Shown piece by piece: positions 17,528 through 25,235 of a DNA stretch of 64,000 nt. The stretch lies in assembly GCA_001870995.2 (NCBI GenBank), contig MLAV02000013.1, positions 124,001-188,000 on the forward strand, read 5' to 3'. The notes beneath the pieces were generated by a model. That model had not been told where the DNA came from. It made no database searches and saw only the letters and a program-made list of their open reading frames with translations. A program made the position numbers and the translations under genes. The DNA comes from Chitinophaga sp. CB10. Its GTDB lineage: Bacteria > Bacteroidota > Bacteroidia > Chitinophagales > Chitinophagaceae. Each line of letters opens with the position of its first letter. Position 1 is the stretch's first letter.

Positions 17528-18712
17528 TTAAACCACCTTCTCCACCTCATACCCATACACCCAATCCATCTTTTTCTTTTCCGTATTAATAAAAAACTTC
17601 AGCATCATATCCCTGAAAAAACTCCCGATCGGATTAGGCTTCGATTTCGCCTTGCCAACCTTCCTCGCCTGCGCAATTACCCTCGCCACCCTGTCAGCCC
17701 TTAACTGCTGAAAGCGGGCAAAGGCTTCCGCAGGATTTGCATATTTCGCCAGGCACTTCGCCAGCACGGCACTGTCTTCCAGCGCTAAGGACGCACCCTG
17801 ACCGGTATGCGGGGATATAGCATGCGCCGCATCGCCGATGAGGCAGACCTTTTCAGTGTGCCACTTTTCCAATGCAGGCATGTCGTAAATCGGATAAGCA
17901 AACAATTCACTGCTGCCGGCAATTATCCGGCTGATTTTGGCGTGATCATCTTTATGCAATTCCAGCAGCTCTTGCTTTACCTGCTGTTGCACCGCGGGAT
18001 CATCAAACACCCCGCGCCCCGGCTCCTGCTCCCAGTCATAGTTATTAAACCACCAGACGTTTCCTTTGTTCGTAACGGAAAAGCCAAAGAATGCCCGCAT
18101 ACCGAAAGTCATCTCCACAGCCTGCGAAGGTTGCTGACAATCCGGAATCCTGGCGATAGCGCCGGTGGACAACATTTTGGTAAAGGAAGGCTTGGGCGCA
18201 TCCGGGAAAACCAGCCTGCGGCACAGGGAATGCACACCATCGGCTCCAATAAGCAGGTCATAGCCAGGCAGACTCCCTTTGCTGGTCATGACGTCTATTT
18301 TCGAACCGGCATATGCTATGGATTGTAACTTACAGCCATATTCCACCGGGGCGCCTAAGCTGGCCAGCTTTTCCTGCAGCAGGTTATTAATGGCGGATCG
18401 CCTGACCTGGATGCTGCTGATGCCATATGCCTCCTTTTGGTACGACGCATCCAGCTCCGCAATCTGCCGGCCTTTGGCATTAAAAAAATGCAACGTCGCG
18501 GGAACATACTCCTCGTAGATCCTGCTAATGTCAACCAGGCGGGAAAGGATATTCAGCCCATTGGGAGACATGCCAAAGAATAAGCCTTCATTCATCTCCG
18601 CCTCAGTGCGGGATTCGATGACTTTTACCTCCGCGCCCTGTTCAATGAGCTGGATGGCAAGCGCCGGACCTGCAACGCCACCGCCCGCGATGAGTATTTT
18701 CAATTTATCCAT
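17528..18712 (-). CDS. FAD-dependent monooxygenase (PHBH/TetX-like)
   Basis: A group A flavoprotein monooxygenase that hydroxylates small aromatic or polycyclic substrates using NAD(P)H and O2. The 394-aa protein has the N-terminal dinucleotide fold ILIAGGGVAGPALAIQL with E38-like ribose binding in VIESR. It also has the DG motif LLIGADGVHSLCRR and the GD motif VCLIGDAAHAISPHTGQGASLALEDS. It lies divergent from a MarR-type gene across a 216-bp region with palindromes, the classic arrangement for an inducible resistance or catabolic enzyme under MarR control. TetX-like drug inactivation is one possibility but cannot be told from the sequence. Confidence 0.9.
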   Translation of the reverse strand: MDKLKILIAGGGVAGPALAIQLIEQGAEVKVIESRTEAEMNEGLFFGMSPNGLNILSRLVDISRIYEEYVPATLHFFNAKGRQIAELDASYQKEAYGISSIQVRRSAINNLLQEKLASLGAPVEYGCKLQSIAYAGSKIDVMTSKGSLPGYDLLIGADGVHSLCRRLVFPDAPKPSFTKMLSTGAIARIPDCQQPSQAVEMTFGMRAFFGFSVTNKGNVWWFNNYDWEQEPGRGVFDDPAVQQQVKQELLELHKDDHAKISRIIAGSSELFAYPIYDMPALEKWHTEKVCLIGDAAHAISPHTGQGASLALEDSAVLAKCLAKYANPAEAFARFQQLRADRVARVIAQARKVGKAKSKPNPIGSFFRDMMLKFFINTEKKKMDWVYGYEVEKVV

Positions 18713-18859
18713 GATATAGGGTTTTAATCAGGCGATTGTTACCAGGGGAACAGCAATATCCCCTATGGACGGGCAATGCAGGCCACCGGCCTACCCCAAA
18801 ATTTTTACCGGAATTCCTCTTCATACTGCTGGTTTTATATCAATAAACAAGATATTCCC

Positions 18860-18917
18860 AGTATCTTTACTGCAAAGTAAATTACCTTTATAACTAAGTA
18901 TCTTTATCATAAAGATA
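18860..18917. promoter_or_regulatory. candidate MarR operator region between the monooxygenase and marR genes
   Basis: AGTATCTTTA occurs twice (18860-18869 and 18897-18906). The second copy is part of a palindrome, TATCTTTA-TCA-TAAAGATA (18899-18917), ending 11 bp before the marR start. The first overlaps an imperfect palindrome TTTAC-TGCAAA-GTAAA. Two related inverted repeats between divergent genes suit a dimeric MarR repressor controlling both. Confidence 0.55.
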
Positions 18918-18928
18918 AATTGTTTTTT

Positions 18929-19426
18929 ATGGAACGGAAAAAAAAACCGGAAAAAAATGCGCTGCTGGCAGACATCGGTCACCTGACGAAGGAATTTTCG
19001 ACAGGTACAGTGCTGATGCACCAGGCCATCGCGCAGCAGGCAGGATTAACAGGCACGGACCATAAATACATTGACCTCCTGCTGCAACATGGCTCCATGA
19101 CCGCAGGGCAGCTGAGCGAACTTAGCGGCATCACCACCGGAGCCGTAACGGCAATGATCGACCGGCTCGAAAAGAGCAAACTGGTGAAACGGGAGCCCAG
19201 CCCGGACGACCGAAGGAAAGTACTGGTAGTGCTTGACCGGGAAGAAGCAACCAAACGCATTGGCCCCGCGTTTAAAGCCATGCAGCAGGACCTGGAAAAA
19301 CTCTATGATCAGTTTACCCGGGCAGAGCTGAAAACAGTAGAAAAGTACTTAAAAGCAGTGGTGGAGTTTACCAACAAACAAATCAGGAATTTGAATGAAA
19401 AGCCTGCGAAGAAACCGCGTAAATAA
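18929..19426 (+). CDS. MarR-family transcriptional regulator
   Basis: A 165-aa winged-helix regulator. After a basic N-terminus (MERKKKPEKN) come the dimerisation helix and the wHTH core: GSMTAGQLSELSGITTGAVTAMIDRLEKSKLVKREPSPDDRRKV is the unmistakable MarR helix-turn-helix plus wing. The C-terminal helices complete the dimer interface, and the tail is Lys-rich (EKPAKKPRK). The ATG at 18929 is preferred over a TTG nine bases upstream. It probably represses the divergent FAD monooxygenase and itself; the ligand is unknown. Confidence 0.92.
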   Translation: MERKKKPEKNALLADIGHLTKEFSTGTVLMHQAIAQQAGLTGTDHKYIDLLLQHGSMTAGQLSELSGITTGAVTAMIDRLEKSKLVKREPSPDDRRKVLVVLDREEATKRIGPAFKAMQQDLEKLYDQFTRAELKTVEKYLKAVVEFTNKQIRNLNEKPAKKPRK

Positions 19427-19574
19427 AAAGCGCTGAATCCAGGCGGAAAGCGCCCAAAAATCACCTTCGCCATGCATCCCATTCGCTTCCGCAAAGTGTA
19501 CCTCTACCTACATATCTCCCGCCAAAAAACTTATATTTGTCTATCCGACAATTAAAAACACCTTTAACATCCCA

Positions 19575-20651
19575 ATGGAAAAAAACAAACCCTTTATCGC
19601 CATCACCCTCCTCTTCCTGGCGCTCACCGTGGCCACCACAGCCCGGGCGCAGCAGAAAGCGGTCGCAAAAGGCGCCACGTTACGAATCAGGATTCACAGC
19701 CAGCTCCTGGAAGGCAACCTAAGCGGCGACTCCGCCGACCGCTACATTTCCGTTTACCTGCCGGCCAGCTATAACAAGCAACCGCGGAAACGCTACCCCG
19801 TAGTGTACTTCCTGCACGGCTATACGGACAATGACGCAAAAGTCCACGGTTTCCAGCCGCACTGGATGTCCCTCCCACCCATCCTGGACACAGCATTTTC
19901 CAAAGATCCGAACCATGAAATGATCGTCGTCACCCCGGATGCATTTACCCGCTTCCAGGGTAGCATGTACTCCAACTCCGTGACCACCGGCAACTGGGAG
20001 GATTTCATTGCCCGGGAGCTGACGACCTACATGGACGCGCATTACAGAACCATTGCAAAAAAAGAAGGAAGAGGCATCTGCGGCCATTCCATGGGAGGCT
20101 ATGGCGCACTGCGCATCGGGGAAAAGAACCCGGATATATTTTCCGCCGTCTATCTCCTGAGCCCATGCTGCCTGAACTCACCCGCCGAGCCGGTGGCTGC
20201 CATGACGGCACAGCTGCAACGGGCGGAAAACATCAAAACCATAGAGGCTTTTCAAAAAGCGGACTTCTTCACCAAAGCCCTGTTTGCCTCCGCAGCCGCC
20301 TGGTCCCCCAACCCGGAGAACCCTCCCTTCTACCTGGACCTCCCGGTAAAAGACGGCGCCCTGCAACCGCAAATCCTGCAGAAATGGGACGCCAACAGGC
20401 CGCTGAATAGCCTGGATCAATATATCTACAATATCAGGCAGCTAAAGTCCATCGGGTTCGATGCGGGCGATAAGGACAAAGGCATCGCGGAAAGCATCCG
20501 CGTGCTGGACGCAGAATTGAATAAATACCGAATCGATCATGCGTTCGAAATCTATGACGGGGACCACCTCAACCGCGTCGCTAAAAGGATTGAACAACAA
20601 ATGCTTCAATTTTTCGCAAAAAGCCTGGATTTCGGACGAAACGAAAAATAA
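19575..20651 (+). CDS. secreted esterase of the alpha/beta-hydrolase (esterase D-like) fold
   Basis: An exported hydrolase, 358 aa, with signal peptide MEKNKPFIAITLLFLALTVATTARA. The catalytic core shows RYPVVYFLHGYTDN (oxyanion strand), the nucleophile elbow GHSMGGYGALRIG and a late His in YDGDHLNRVAKR. This matches putative esterase/feruloyl-esterase-like members of the esterase D family. A carbohydrate-ester role would fit a Chitinophaga-like lifestyle but is inference. The start is the ATG at 19575; an overlapping frame at 19537 is spurious. Monocistronic with a terminator. Confidence 0.85.
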   Translation: MEKNKPFIAITLLFLALTVATTARAQQKAVAKGATLRIRIHSQLLEGNLSGDSADRYISVYLPASYNKQPRKRYPVVYFLHGYTDNDAKVHGFQPHWMSLPPILDTAFSKDPNHEMIVVTPDAFTRFQGSMYSNSVTTGNWEDFIARELTTYMDAHYRTIAKKEGRGICGHSMGGYGALRIGEKNPDIFSAVYLLSPCCLNSPAEPVAAMTAQLQRAENIKTIEAFQKADFFTKALFASAAAWSPNPENPPFYLDLPVKDGALQPQILQKWDANRPLNSLDQYIYNIRQLKSIGFDAGDKDKGIAESIRVLDAELNKYRIDHAFEIYDGDHLNRVAKRIEQQMLQFFAKSLDFGRNEK

Positions 20652-20655
20652 CGAT

Positions 20656-20685
20656 AAAGCCTTCTCCAACCGGGAAGGCTTTTTA
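20656..20685. terminator. bidirectional terminator between esterase and tetR
   Basis: AAAGCCTTC...GGAAGGCTTTTT hairpin. It overlaps the stop codon of the convergent TetR gene by a few bases. Confidence 0.7.
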
Positions 20686-21273
20686 TTTCTTAAACAACAT
20701 CCCCATAATAATCCCCTCCCGCTCCGCTATCAACGCATTAAACTCCTTCGCGGACACCTGGAACAATTTCTTATACAACGGCGCCATAATCAGCGGATAC
20801 GATAACAACGAAAATAAATTCATCAAAAAATGCACAGGGTCCATCTTTTGAATATGCCCTTTCTCCATCTCCGCGGCCGCTTCATGCAAATACGCCTTCA
20901 CCGGGTCCGACTTGATATTCGCAATCAGCTTTTTCCCCAGTGTATTTATCTCCGTTACCAGGAAGGTTTCCTGGTACGGGAAAGCCACCATATGCCGGAG
21001 GAACACCCTGATGATATGTTTCGTTTTGGCTTTGAACGGCTGATCCGCCATCATACAATCGTTGAGCCGCTGGCTCAGCTCCTGCATCGCCTCGTCGAAT
21101 ATGGCGGCGATCAGCTGATCCCGGGAACGGAAGTAATAATGCAGCCCCGTCCGGTTCACGCCGGCAGCATCCGCAATTTCCTGCGTAGTCGCATGCAGCT
21201 TCCCTTCGGCGAATAACAGCCGCCTGGCGGTATCTTTAATCAGTTGTTCCGTGCCTGTATTTTTTAATGGCAT
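20683..21273 (-). CDS. TetR/AcrR-family regulator, second gene of the ABC-F operon
   Basis: A 196-aa TetR-type protein. The HTH is in residues 5-55 (IKDTARRLLFAEGKLHATTQEIADAAGVNRTGLHYYFRSRDQLI, with TTQEIADAAGVNRTGLHYYF as the recognition unit). It starts 5 bp after the stop of the ABC-F gene, so both are on one transcript. The palindrome upstream of the ABC-F gene (22934-22951) is its likely operator. This suggests that the pair is an inducible antibiotic-protection module. Confidence 0.9.
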   Translation of the reverse strand: MPLKNTGTEQLIKDTARRLLFAEGKLHATTQEIADAAGVNRTGLHYYFRSRDQLIAAIFDEAMQELSQRLNDCMMADQPFKAKTKHIIRVFLRHMVAFPYQETFLVTEINTLGKKLIANIKSDPVKAYLHEAAAEMEKGHIQKMDPVHFLMNLFSLLSYPLIMAPLYKKLFQVSAKEFNALIAEREGIIMGMLFKK

Positions 21274-21278
21274 ATCAT

Positions 21279-22868
21279 TTAAGTTAAATTAATGCTCCGC
21301 TCAATGCCTATTTCGTTGATAAAATAATCATCGTGCGAAATAACGATGAGCGTACCCTCAAAATTTTTCACGGTCAAAGTAAGGACTTCCAGGCTTTTGA
21401 TGTCCAGGTTGTTCGTCGGTTCATCGAGGATGAGCACATCCGGCGCCTGGTTGCTGGCGGATAAGCAGCTCAGCGTGAGTTTCATCCGCTCGCCGCCGCT
21501 GAGCCCCGCACATTTTTTATCGAAGTCCCCGGGCCTGAACTGGGAATAAATCAACAATTCCTTCAGTTCCTCCTCATCCAGCCCGCAGCGGTTATATTCG
21601 GCTATCTGCTCAAAAACAGTGCGGCGGGGATCAATCAACGAGTAGTTCTGATCCAGGTAGAAATGCGAAAATCCCCCGTGGCGATAGCTCCCCTGCAGCG
21701 GTTGCAGCTTCCCGGTGATGATTTTCAGCAGGGTCGTTTTGCCGCTGCCGTTCTCTCCCTGAATCTGTACCCGCTCGCCGGATTTAACCTGAAAGCTAAG
21801 ATTATTCCACAAAAGTTGTTCGCCGTATTTGAAGCTGATATTTTCCATATCTATCAAAACCTTTCCCGGCGCGGCTTCCGGCGATCTGATATCCAGCTTC
21901 AGCACTTCATACTCCTCTATCTGCGCCTGGATCTCCTCTATATTTTGCAGCAGGGAAGCAATCTTTTCCTCATGCGCGTGCAGCATCCTGGCGGTACTGC
22001 GCTCCGCTTTATTTTTCAGGCCGCCGGCAATGATGCGTGGCAGGGAGTTGCTTAGCCCCGCTGCACGGCCTTTGGCCTCCTGCTGCTCCCGGTGGCTGGC
22101 CATATCCGCCGCTTTCTTTTCGGAGGCCTTCAAAGCTTTGGATTGTTCGTTTAGCCGTGCCCGTAAGGCATTCACTTTCTCCAACTTTTTCTGCTGGTAG
22201 AAGTCAAAGTTGCCGCCAAACACCTCCATGCCCTTCTCACTGAGTTCCAGGGTTTTGTTCATGAGGTTCAGCAAAGCCCTGTCGTGGCTGACAATCAGCA
22301 TGGTGGCCTTGCTTTGCTGTACCAGGTGATAGAGCTTCAGCCGCGTTTTCACATCCAGGTGGTTGGAAGGCTCGTCCAGCAGCACGAGCTTCGGACTGTT
22401 CAGTTCCATCGCCGCCAGGAAGGCTTTCGTTTTTTGCCCGCCGCTGAGGCTGCCCATCAGGCGATTTTCGCTGATGTGGCCGAGGTCCCATTTCTGCAGC
22501 ACCGTCCGCACTTTGTTTTCAATGTCCCAGTCGTCATCCAGGTCGGTGAAGCGTGCGGGATCGGTATCCCCGCTGAGGATGGCCTGCAGGGCGGCCAGCT
22601 TCCCGTCTGCGCCCAGTACGCGCGCAATGCGCCAGTCGTCATACTCCCCCAGGTGTTGGGGCACGTACCAGGGCTGCTCCGTATGAATAATTTTCCCGGA
22701 CGCGGGGTCCAGCTTACCCGATATAATCCGCAACAGGGTCGACTTCCCGGCCCCGTTGATACCCACCAGCGCCGCCTTTTCCCCGTCGTTTAAAATTAAA
22801 TCCAGGTCGCGGAACAGCTCCTCATTATCCGGATGAAGGTAATGCAGCGATTTAATGATCAAGCCCAC
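21279..22868 (-). CDS. ABC-F family ATPase (ribosome-associated, possible antibiotic resistance factor)
   Basis: A soluble tandem ABC protein with no membrane domains, 529 aa. ABC-F proteins act on the ribosome in translation control or drug protection. The first cassette has Walker A GINGAGKST and signature LSGGQ with LVLLDEPSNHLD. The interdomain linker is a long basic coiled coil (about 225-310, rich in Lys/Ala/Glu). The second cassette has GENGSGKTT, LSGGE and LILDEPTNNLD. The co-transcribed TetR gene and a palindromic operator favour an inducible resistance-type member over a housekeeping Uup or EttA. The antibiotic class cannot be assigned. Confidence 0.88.
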   Translation of the reverse strand: MGLIIKSLHYLHPDNEELFRDLDLILNDGEKAALVGINGAGKSTLLRIISGKLDPASGKIIHTEQPWYVPQHLGEYDDWRIARVLGADGKLAALQAILSGDTDPARFTDLDDDWDIENKVRTVLQKWDLGHISENRLMGSLSGGQKTKAFLAAMELNSPKLVLLDEPSNHLDVKTRLKLYHLVQQSKATMLIVSHDRALLNLMNKTLELSEKGMEVFGGNFDFYQQKKLEKVNALRARLNEQSKALKASEKKAADMASHREQQEAKGRAAGLSNSLPRIIAGGLKNKAERSTARMLHAHEEKIASLLQNIEEIQAQIEEYEVLKLDIRSPEAAPGKVLIDMENISFKYGEQLLWNNLSFQVKSGERVQIQGENGSGKTTLLKIITGKLQPLQGSYRHGGFSHFYLDQNYSLIDPRRTVFEQIAEYNRCGLDEEELKELLIYSQFRPGDFDKKCAGLSGGERMKLTLSCLSASNQAPDVLILDEPTNNLDIKSLEVLTLTVKNFEGTLIVISHDDYFINEIGIERSINLT

Positions 22869-22908
22869 GGATGATAAGTTTTATCGTTAATACTTTAATC
22901 CTGTCAGG

Positions 22909-22951
22909 CAAAGATGCTATTTTTATTTTTTTGTTAGACAAAAATGTCTAA
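22909..22951 (-). promoter_or_regulatory. promoter and palindromic operator of the abcF-tetR operon
   Basis: On the minus strand the -7-like box is CATCTTTG (22909-22916), and a TTTTTG (22939-22944) lies about 22 nt upstream in the -33 region. TTAGACA-AAAA-TGTCTAA (22934-22951) is a perfect inverted repeat overlapping the -33 box, a good TetR operator candidate. Confidence 0.6.
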
Positions 22952-23174
22952 ATAAAAAAATGAAACGTCCTCGCTACAATTAAACGGGGCGGTATGCCAT
23001 ATATTGACAGTGAAGTGCAATGCCCCGCGCCCTCCCGACCATCCGGGGGAAAAAGGTTGCCATGGGGGTAATGGCGGAGTGCCTCCTTTCAGCTGGCATG
23101 CCGTGATCCGGCACTACCCTAGCGCCACTTCGATAAGGCCGGTACCAGCTGGCCCGGCAGCGCTGACTTCTCCC
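22952..23174. other. non-coding G+C-rich stretch with several hairpins, unexplained
   Basis: From about 22975 to 23170 the base composition is clearly richer in G+C than the flanking A/T runs. It contains several short inverted repeats; on the minus strand these include TGCCG-GATCA-CGGCA, with a GGCCGGTACC...GGCC region on the plus strand. A minus-strand frame of 84 codons (22980-23234) crosses it, but it runs through the susD terminator and has no family look. It could be a small RNA or a repeat-element remnant. Confidence 0.35.
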
Positions 23175-23214
23175 TAAAAAAATAAAAAAAAAGAAGGGCG
23201 TAGATACGCCCTTC
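23175..23214 (-). terminator. terminator of the GH43-susC-susD operon
   Basis: GAAGGGCG-TAGATA-CGCCCTTC stem (23193-23214), followed on the minus strand by a run of nine T and then ATTTTTTT. It lies 57 bp after the susD stop. Confidence 0.85.
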
Positions 23215-23270
23215 CTAACATTGCGAAGATCCACGAACTTTTGTCTGTGTTGATAGGTTCGGGAAATATT

Positions 23271-25223
23271 TTAGTAATTAGGATTCTGATAAGCCTTCTT
23301 TTCCGCATCCGTCATCTGCATCGCATCGATCTGGCCCTGCGGAATCGGCCGCAGGTAGTGGAACGGCTGAATGGTGCGGGTAACGGTTTGCGGCGTATGG
23401 TCGCTGATGTTCACCCCGCCAATCCTGTAGGTGGCCGCCAGTTCGCCCCACTTCTGCGTACGTACGAGATCGTACCAGCGGTAGCCTTCCCCGTAATACT
23501 CGCGGGAACGCTCCGCCAGGATGTAGTTGATATCAATAGTGGCCGGTGTAGCCGCCATCATTTCCGCACTGCGATCCAGTATCTTCGGCGCATTGTCCGC
23601 ATTGCTGTAACGCCATTTGCCGGCGCGGGCCCGCAGCACGTTGATCAGCTCCCGGGCGGACTTACCGGCCGTGGTAGTAGCGCCTTTCACCGCTGCTTCC
23701 GCAGCAATGAAATACAGCTCTGATAATTTGGCAATGTTGAAAGGCCGCGTGCTGGCCGCATTCGGCTGGCCCAGCCCGCCCGCATTATCCGTGCGGTAAG
23801 TACCCATCTTCCACAAGCCCGGGTAGCGCAAACGGCTGATACCACGCGGGGAAATCACGAAATCCGCACGGCCGGGTAACGCGCCCGCACCTACGTTGTT
23901 TTTGCTGGCCCAGTCCGTATAATTGATCGCCGTTGCCGGCTCGCTGTCCAGGAAAGTCAGGATGGCATCTCCGGGTTTTACCGGCAGCAGGTTCGCGTTG
24001 TAATAGGTAGGCGTGTTATCGCCCGCCTTATCCCAGTTGCCGCGGTACACCGTTACAAAAGTGCCGTCGTAGCGGGAATCGTTGACTTTATCGGCAAAAG
24101 TATTTTCCACCACATCGATGGTTGGCGCCATACGCGTCCAGGGGCGGCCCAGGTCCTGCGCGGCCTCACGCTGTACGGTGCTGGCCGCACTGCTCCACGT
24201 GTTGGACGTTTTGCTGCTGCGGATGAGGGTGTAGTTCCAGGTCATCATCCACACGGCAAAGTTGTCCGGCGCACCGCCGCTGCCGTAGGTCAGGCTGGAA
24301 CCGTTGTAGTATTCGCTTGACTCGGTATGGTCCGCATACAAGAGCACTTCGCTGTTACGGTCGTTTGCGCCGGCGCCCAGGTCGTAGAACGTAGGCTGCA
24401 AGGCAAAAGAGCCGTGGTTGTCGATACCGGCCGTTGCCACATCGTACGCCGCCTGGAAGTACCAGTGCGCATCGTGGCCGTCAGGGTCCGTACGGCTGGT
24501 TTCGGGGTAGGTGGGAATGTTGTTCGGATTCTGCAGCCACCAGGCATAGGTCAGGTAAGCCTTGGATAAGTAAAGCCGCGCCAGGGTTTTGGTCACCCCG
24601 CCGGTAACACGGCCTGCATCCGGTAAGTCGCTCACCGCTTTCAGCAGGTCCGGGAAAATAGCTTTCGTATATACTTCCGGCACTGTATTTCTTTTGGAAG
24701 TACGCACCGGCGTAGTATTAAATTTCAGTTCGCCTGCGCCGAGGTCCAGCGGCACGCCGCCATAGGTTTGCACGAGCAGGAAGTAATCAAACGCCCGGAA
24801 GAAGCGGGCTTCCGCAATAAGCGCATTCGACAGGCCCACTGCGGAAGCGTTTTCAATGATACCGCTGGCGGTGTTGATATCGGAATAGGATTCGCCCCAG
24901 GGCACGGCCGTAGGCGCGCTCGTGGAAGTTACCTGCCCTACGCCGGACATATCCATGTCCTTGAAGTTACCGTCCGCGCTTTGCGCGTAGGTAGCCTCGT
25001 CCGTACCGGTCTGGCAACCGCTGTAGTAGTAAGCGTGCCCGTAGATGTTACGCAGGTGCGCATACAGGGCCGTGATACCGCCTTTTACGCCATTCTCCGT
25101 TTTGAAATAATCCGGCGTAAAGGAGCTGCGGGGCTGCTCCGTTAATATTTTGGAACAGCCTGCCAGCAACGTGGTAATCAGTGCAGCAGCTGTTAAAGTT
25201 CTGCTTATATGGATATTCTTCAT
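23271..25223 (-). CDS. SusD/RagB family surface glycan-binding lipoprotein
   Basis: Outer-membrane lipoprotein that caps the SusC transporter and captures oligosaccharides. At 650 aa it is on the long side for SusD. The signal peptide ends in a lipobox (TTLLAGC, Cys23) after MKNIHISRTL. The N-terminal SusD-like region includes SFTPDYFKTENGVKGGITALYAHLRN, and the RagB core runs to the C-terminal INYILAERSREYYGEGYRWYDLVRTQKW, the hallmark ending of the family. It starts 12 bp after the susC stop and is the last gene of the GH43-susC-susD operon. Confidence 0.95.
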   Translation of the reverse strand: MKNIHISRTLTAAALITTLLAGCSKILTEQPRSSFTPDYFKTENGVKGGITALYAHLRNIYGHAYYYSGCQTGTDEATYAQSADGNFKDMDMSGVGQVTSTSAPTAVPWGESYSDINTASGIIENASAVGLSNALIAEARFFRAFDYFLLVQTYGGVPLDLGAGELKFNTTPVRTSKRNTVPEVYTKAIFPDLLKAVSDLPDAGRVTGGVTKTLARLYLSKAYLTYAWWLQNPNNIPTYPETSRTDPDGHDAHWYFQAAYDVATAGIDNHGSFALQPTFYDLGAGANDRNSEVLLYADHTESSEYYNGSSLTYGSGGAPDNFAVWMMTWNYTLIRSSKTSNTWSSAASTVQREAAQDLGRPWTRMAPTIDVVENTFADKVNDSRYDGTFVTVYRGNWDKAGDNTPTYYNANLLPVKPGDAILTFLDSEPATAINYTDWASKNNVGAGALPGRADFVISPRGISRLRYPGLWKMGTYRTDNAGGLGQPNAASTRPFNIAKLSELYFIAAEAAVKGATTTAGKSARELINVLRARAGKWRYSNADNAPKILDRSAEMMAATPATIDINYILAERSREYYGEGYRWYDLVRTQKWGELAATYRIGGVNISDHTPQTVTRTIQPFHYLRPIPQGQIDAMQMTDAEKKAYQNPNY

Positions 25224-25235
25224 TTGACAGCTGTT

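Noticed and set aside
22980..23234. An 84-codon minus-strand frame.
   Set aside because: It runs through the susD terminator hairpin and its poly-T tract (giving a poly-Phe stretch), so it is not a credible protein.
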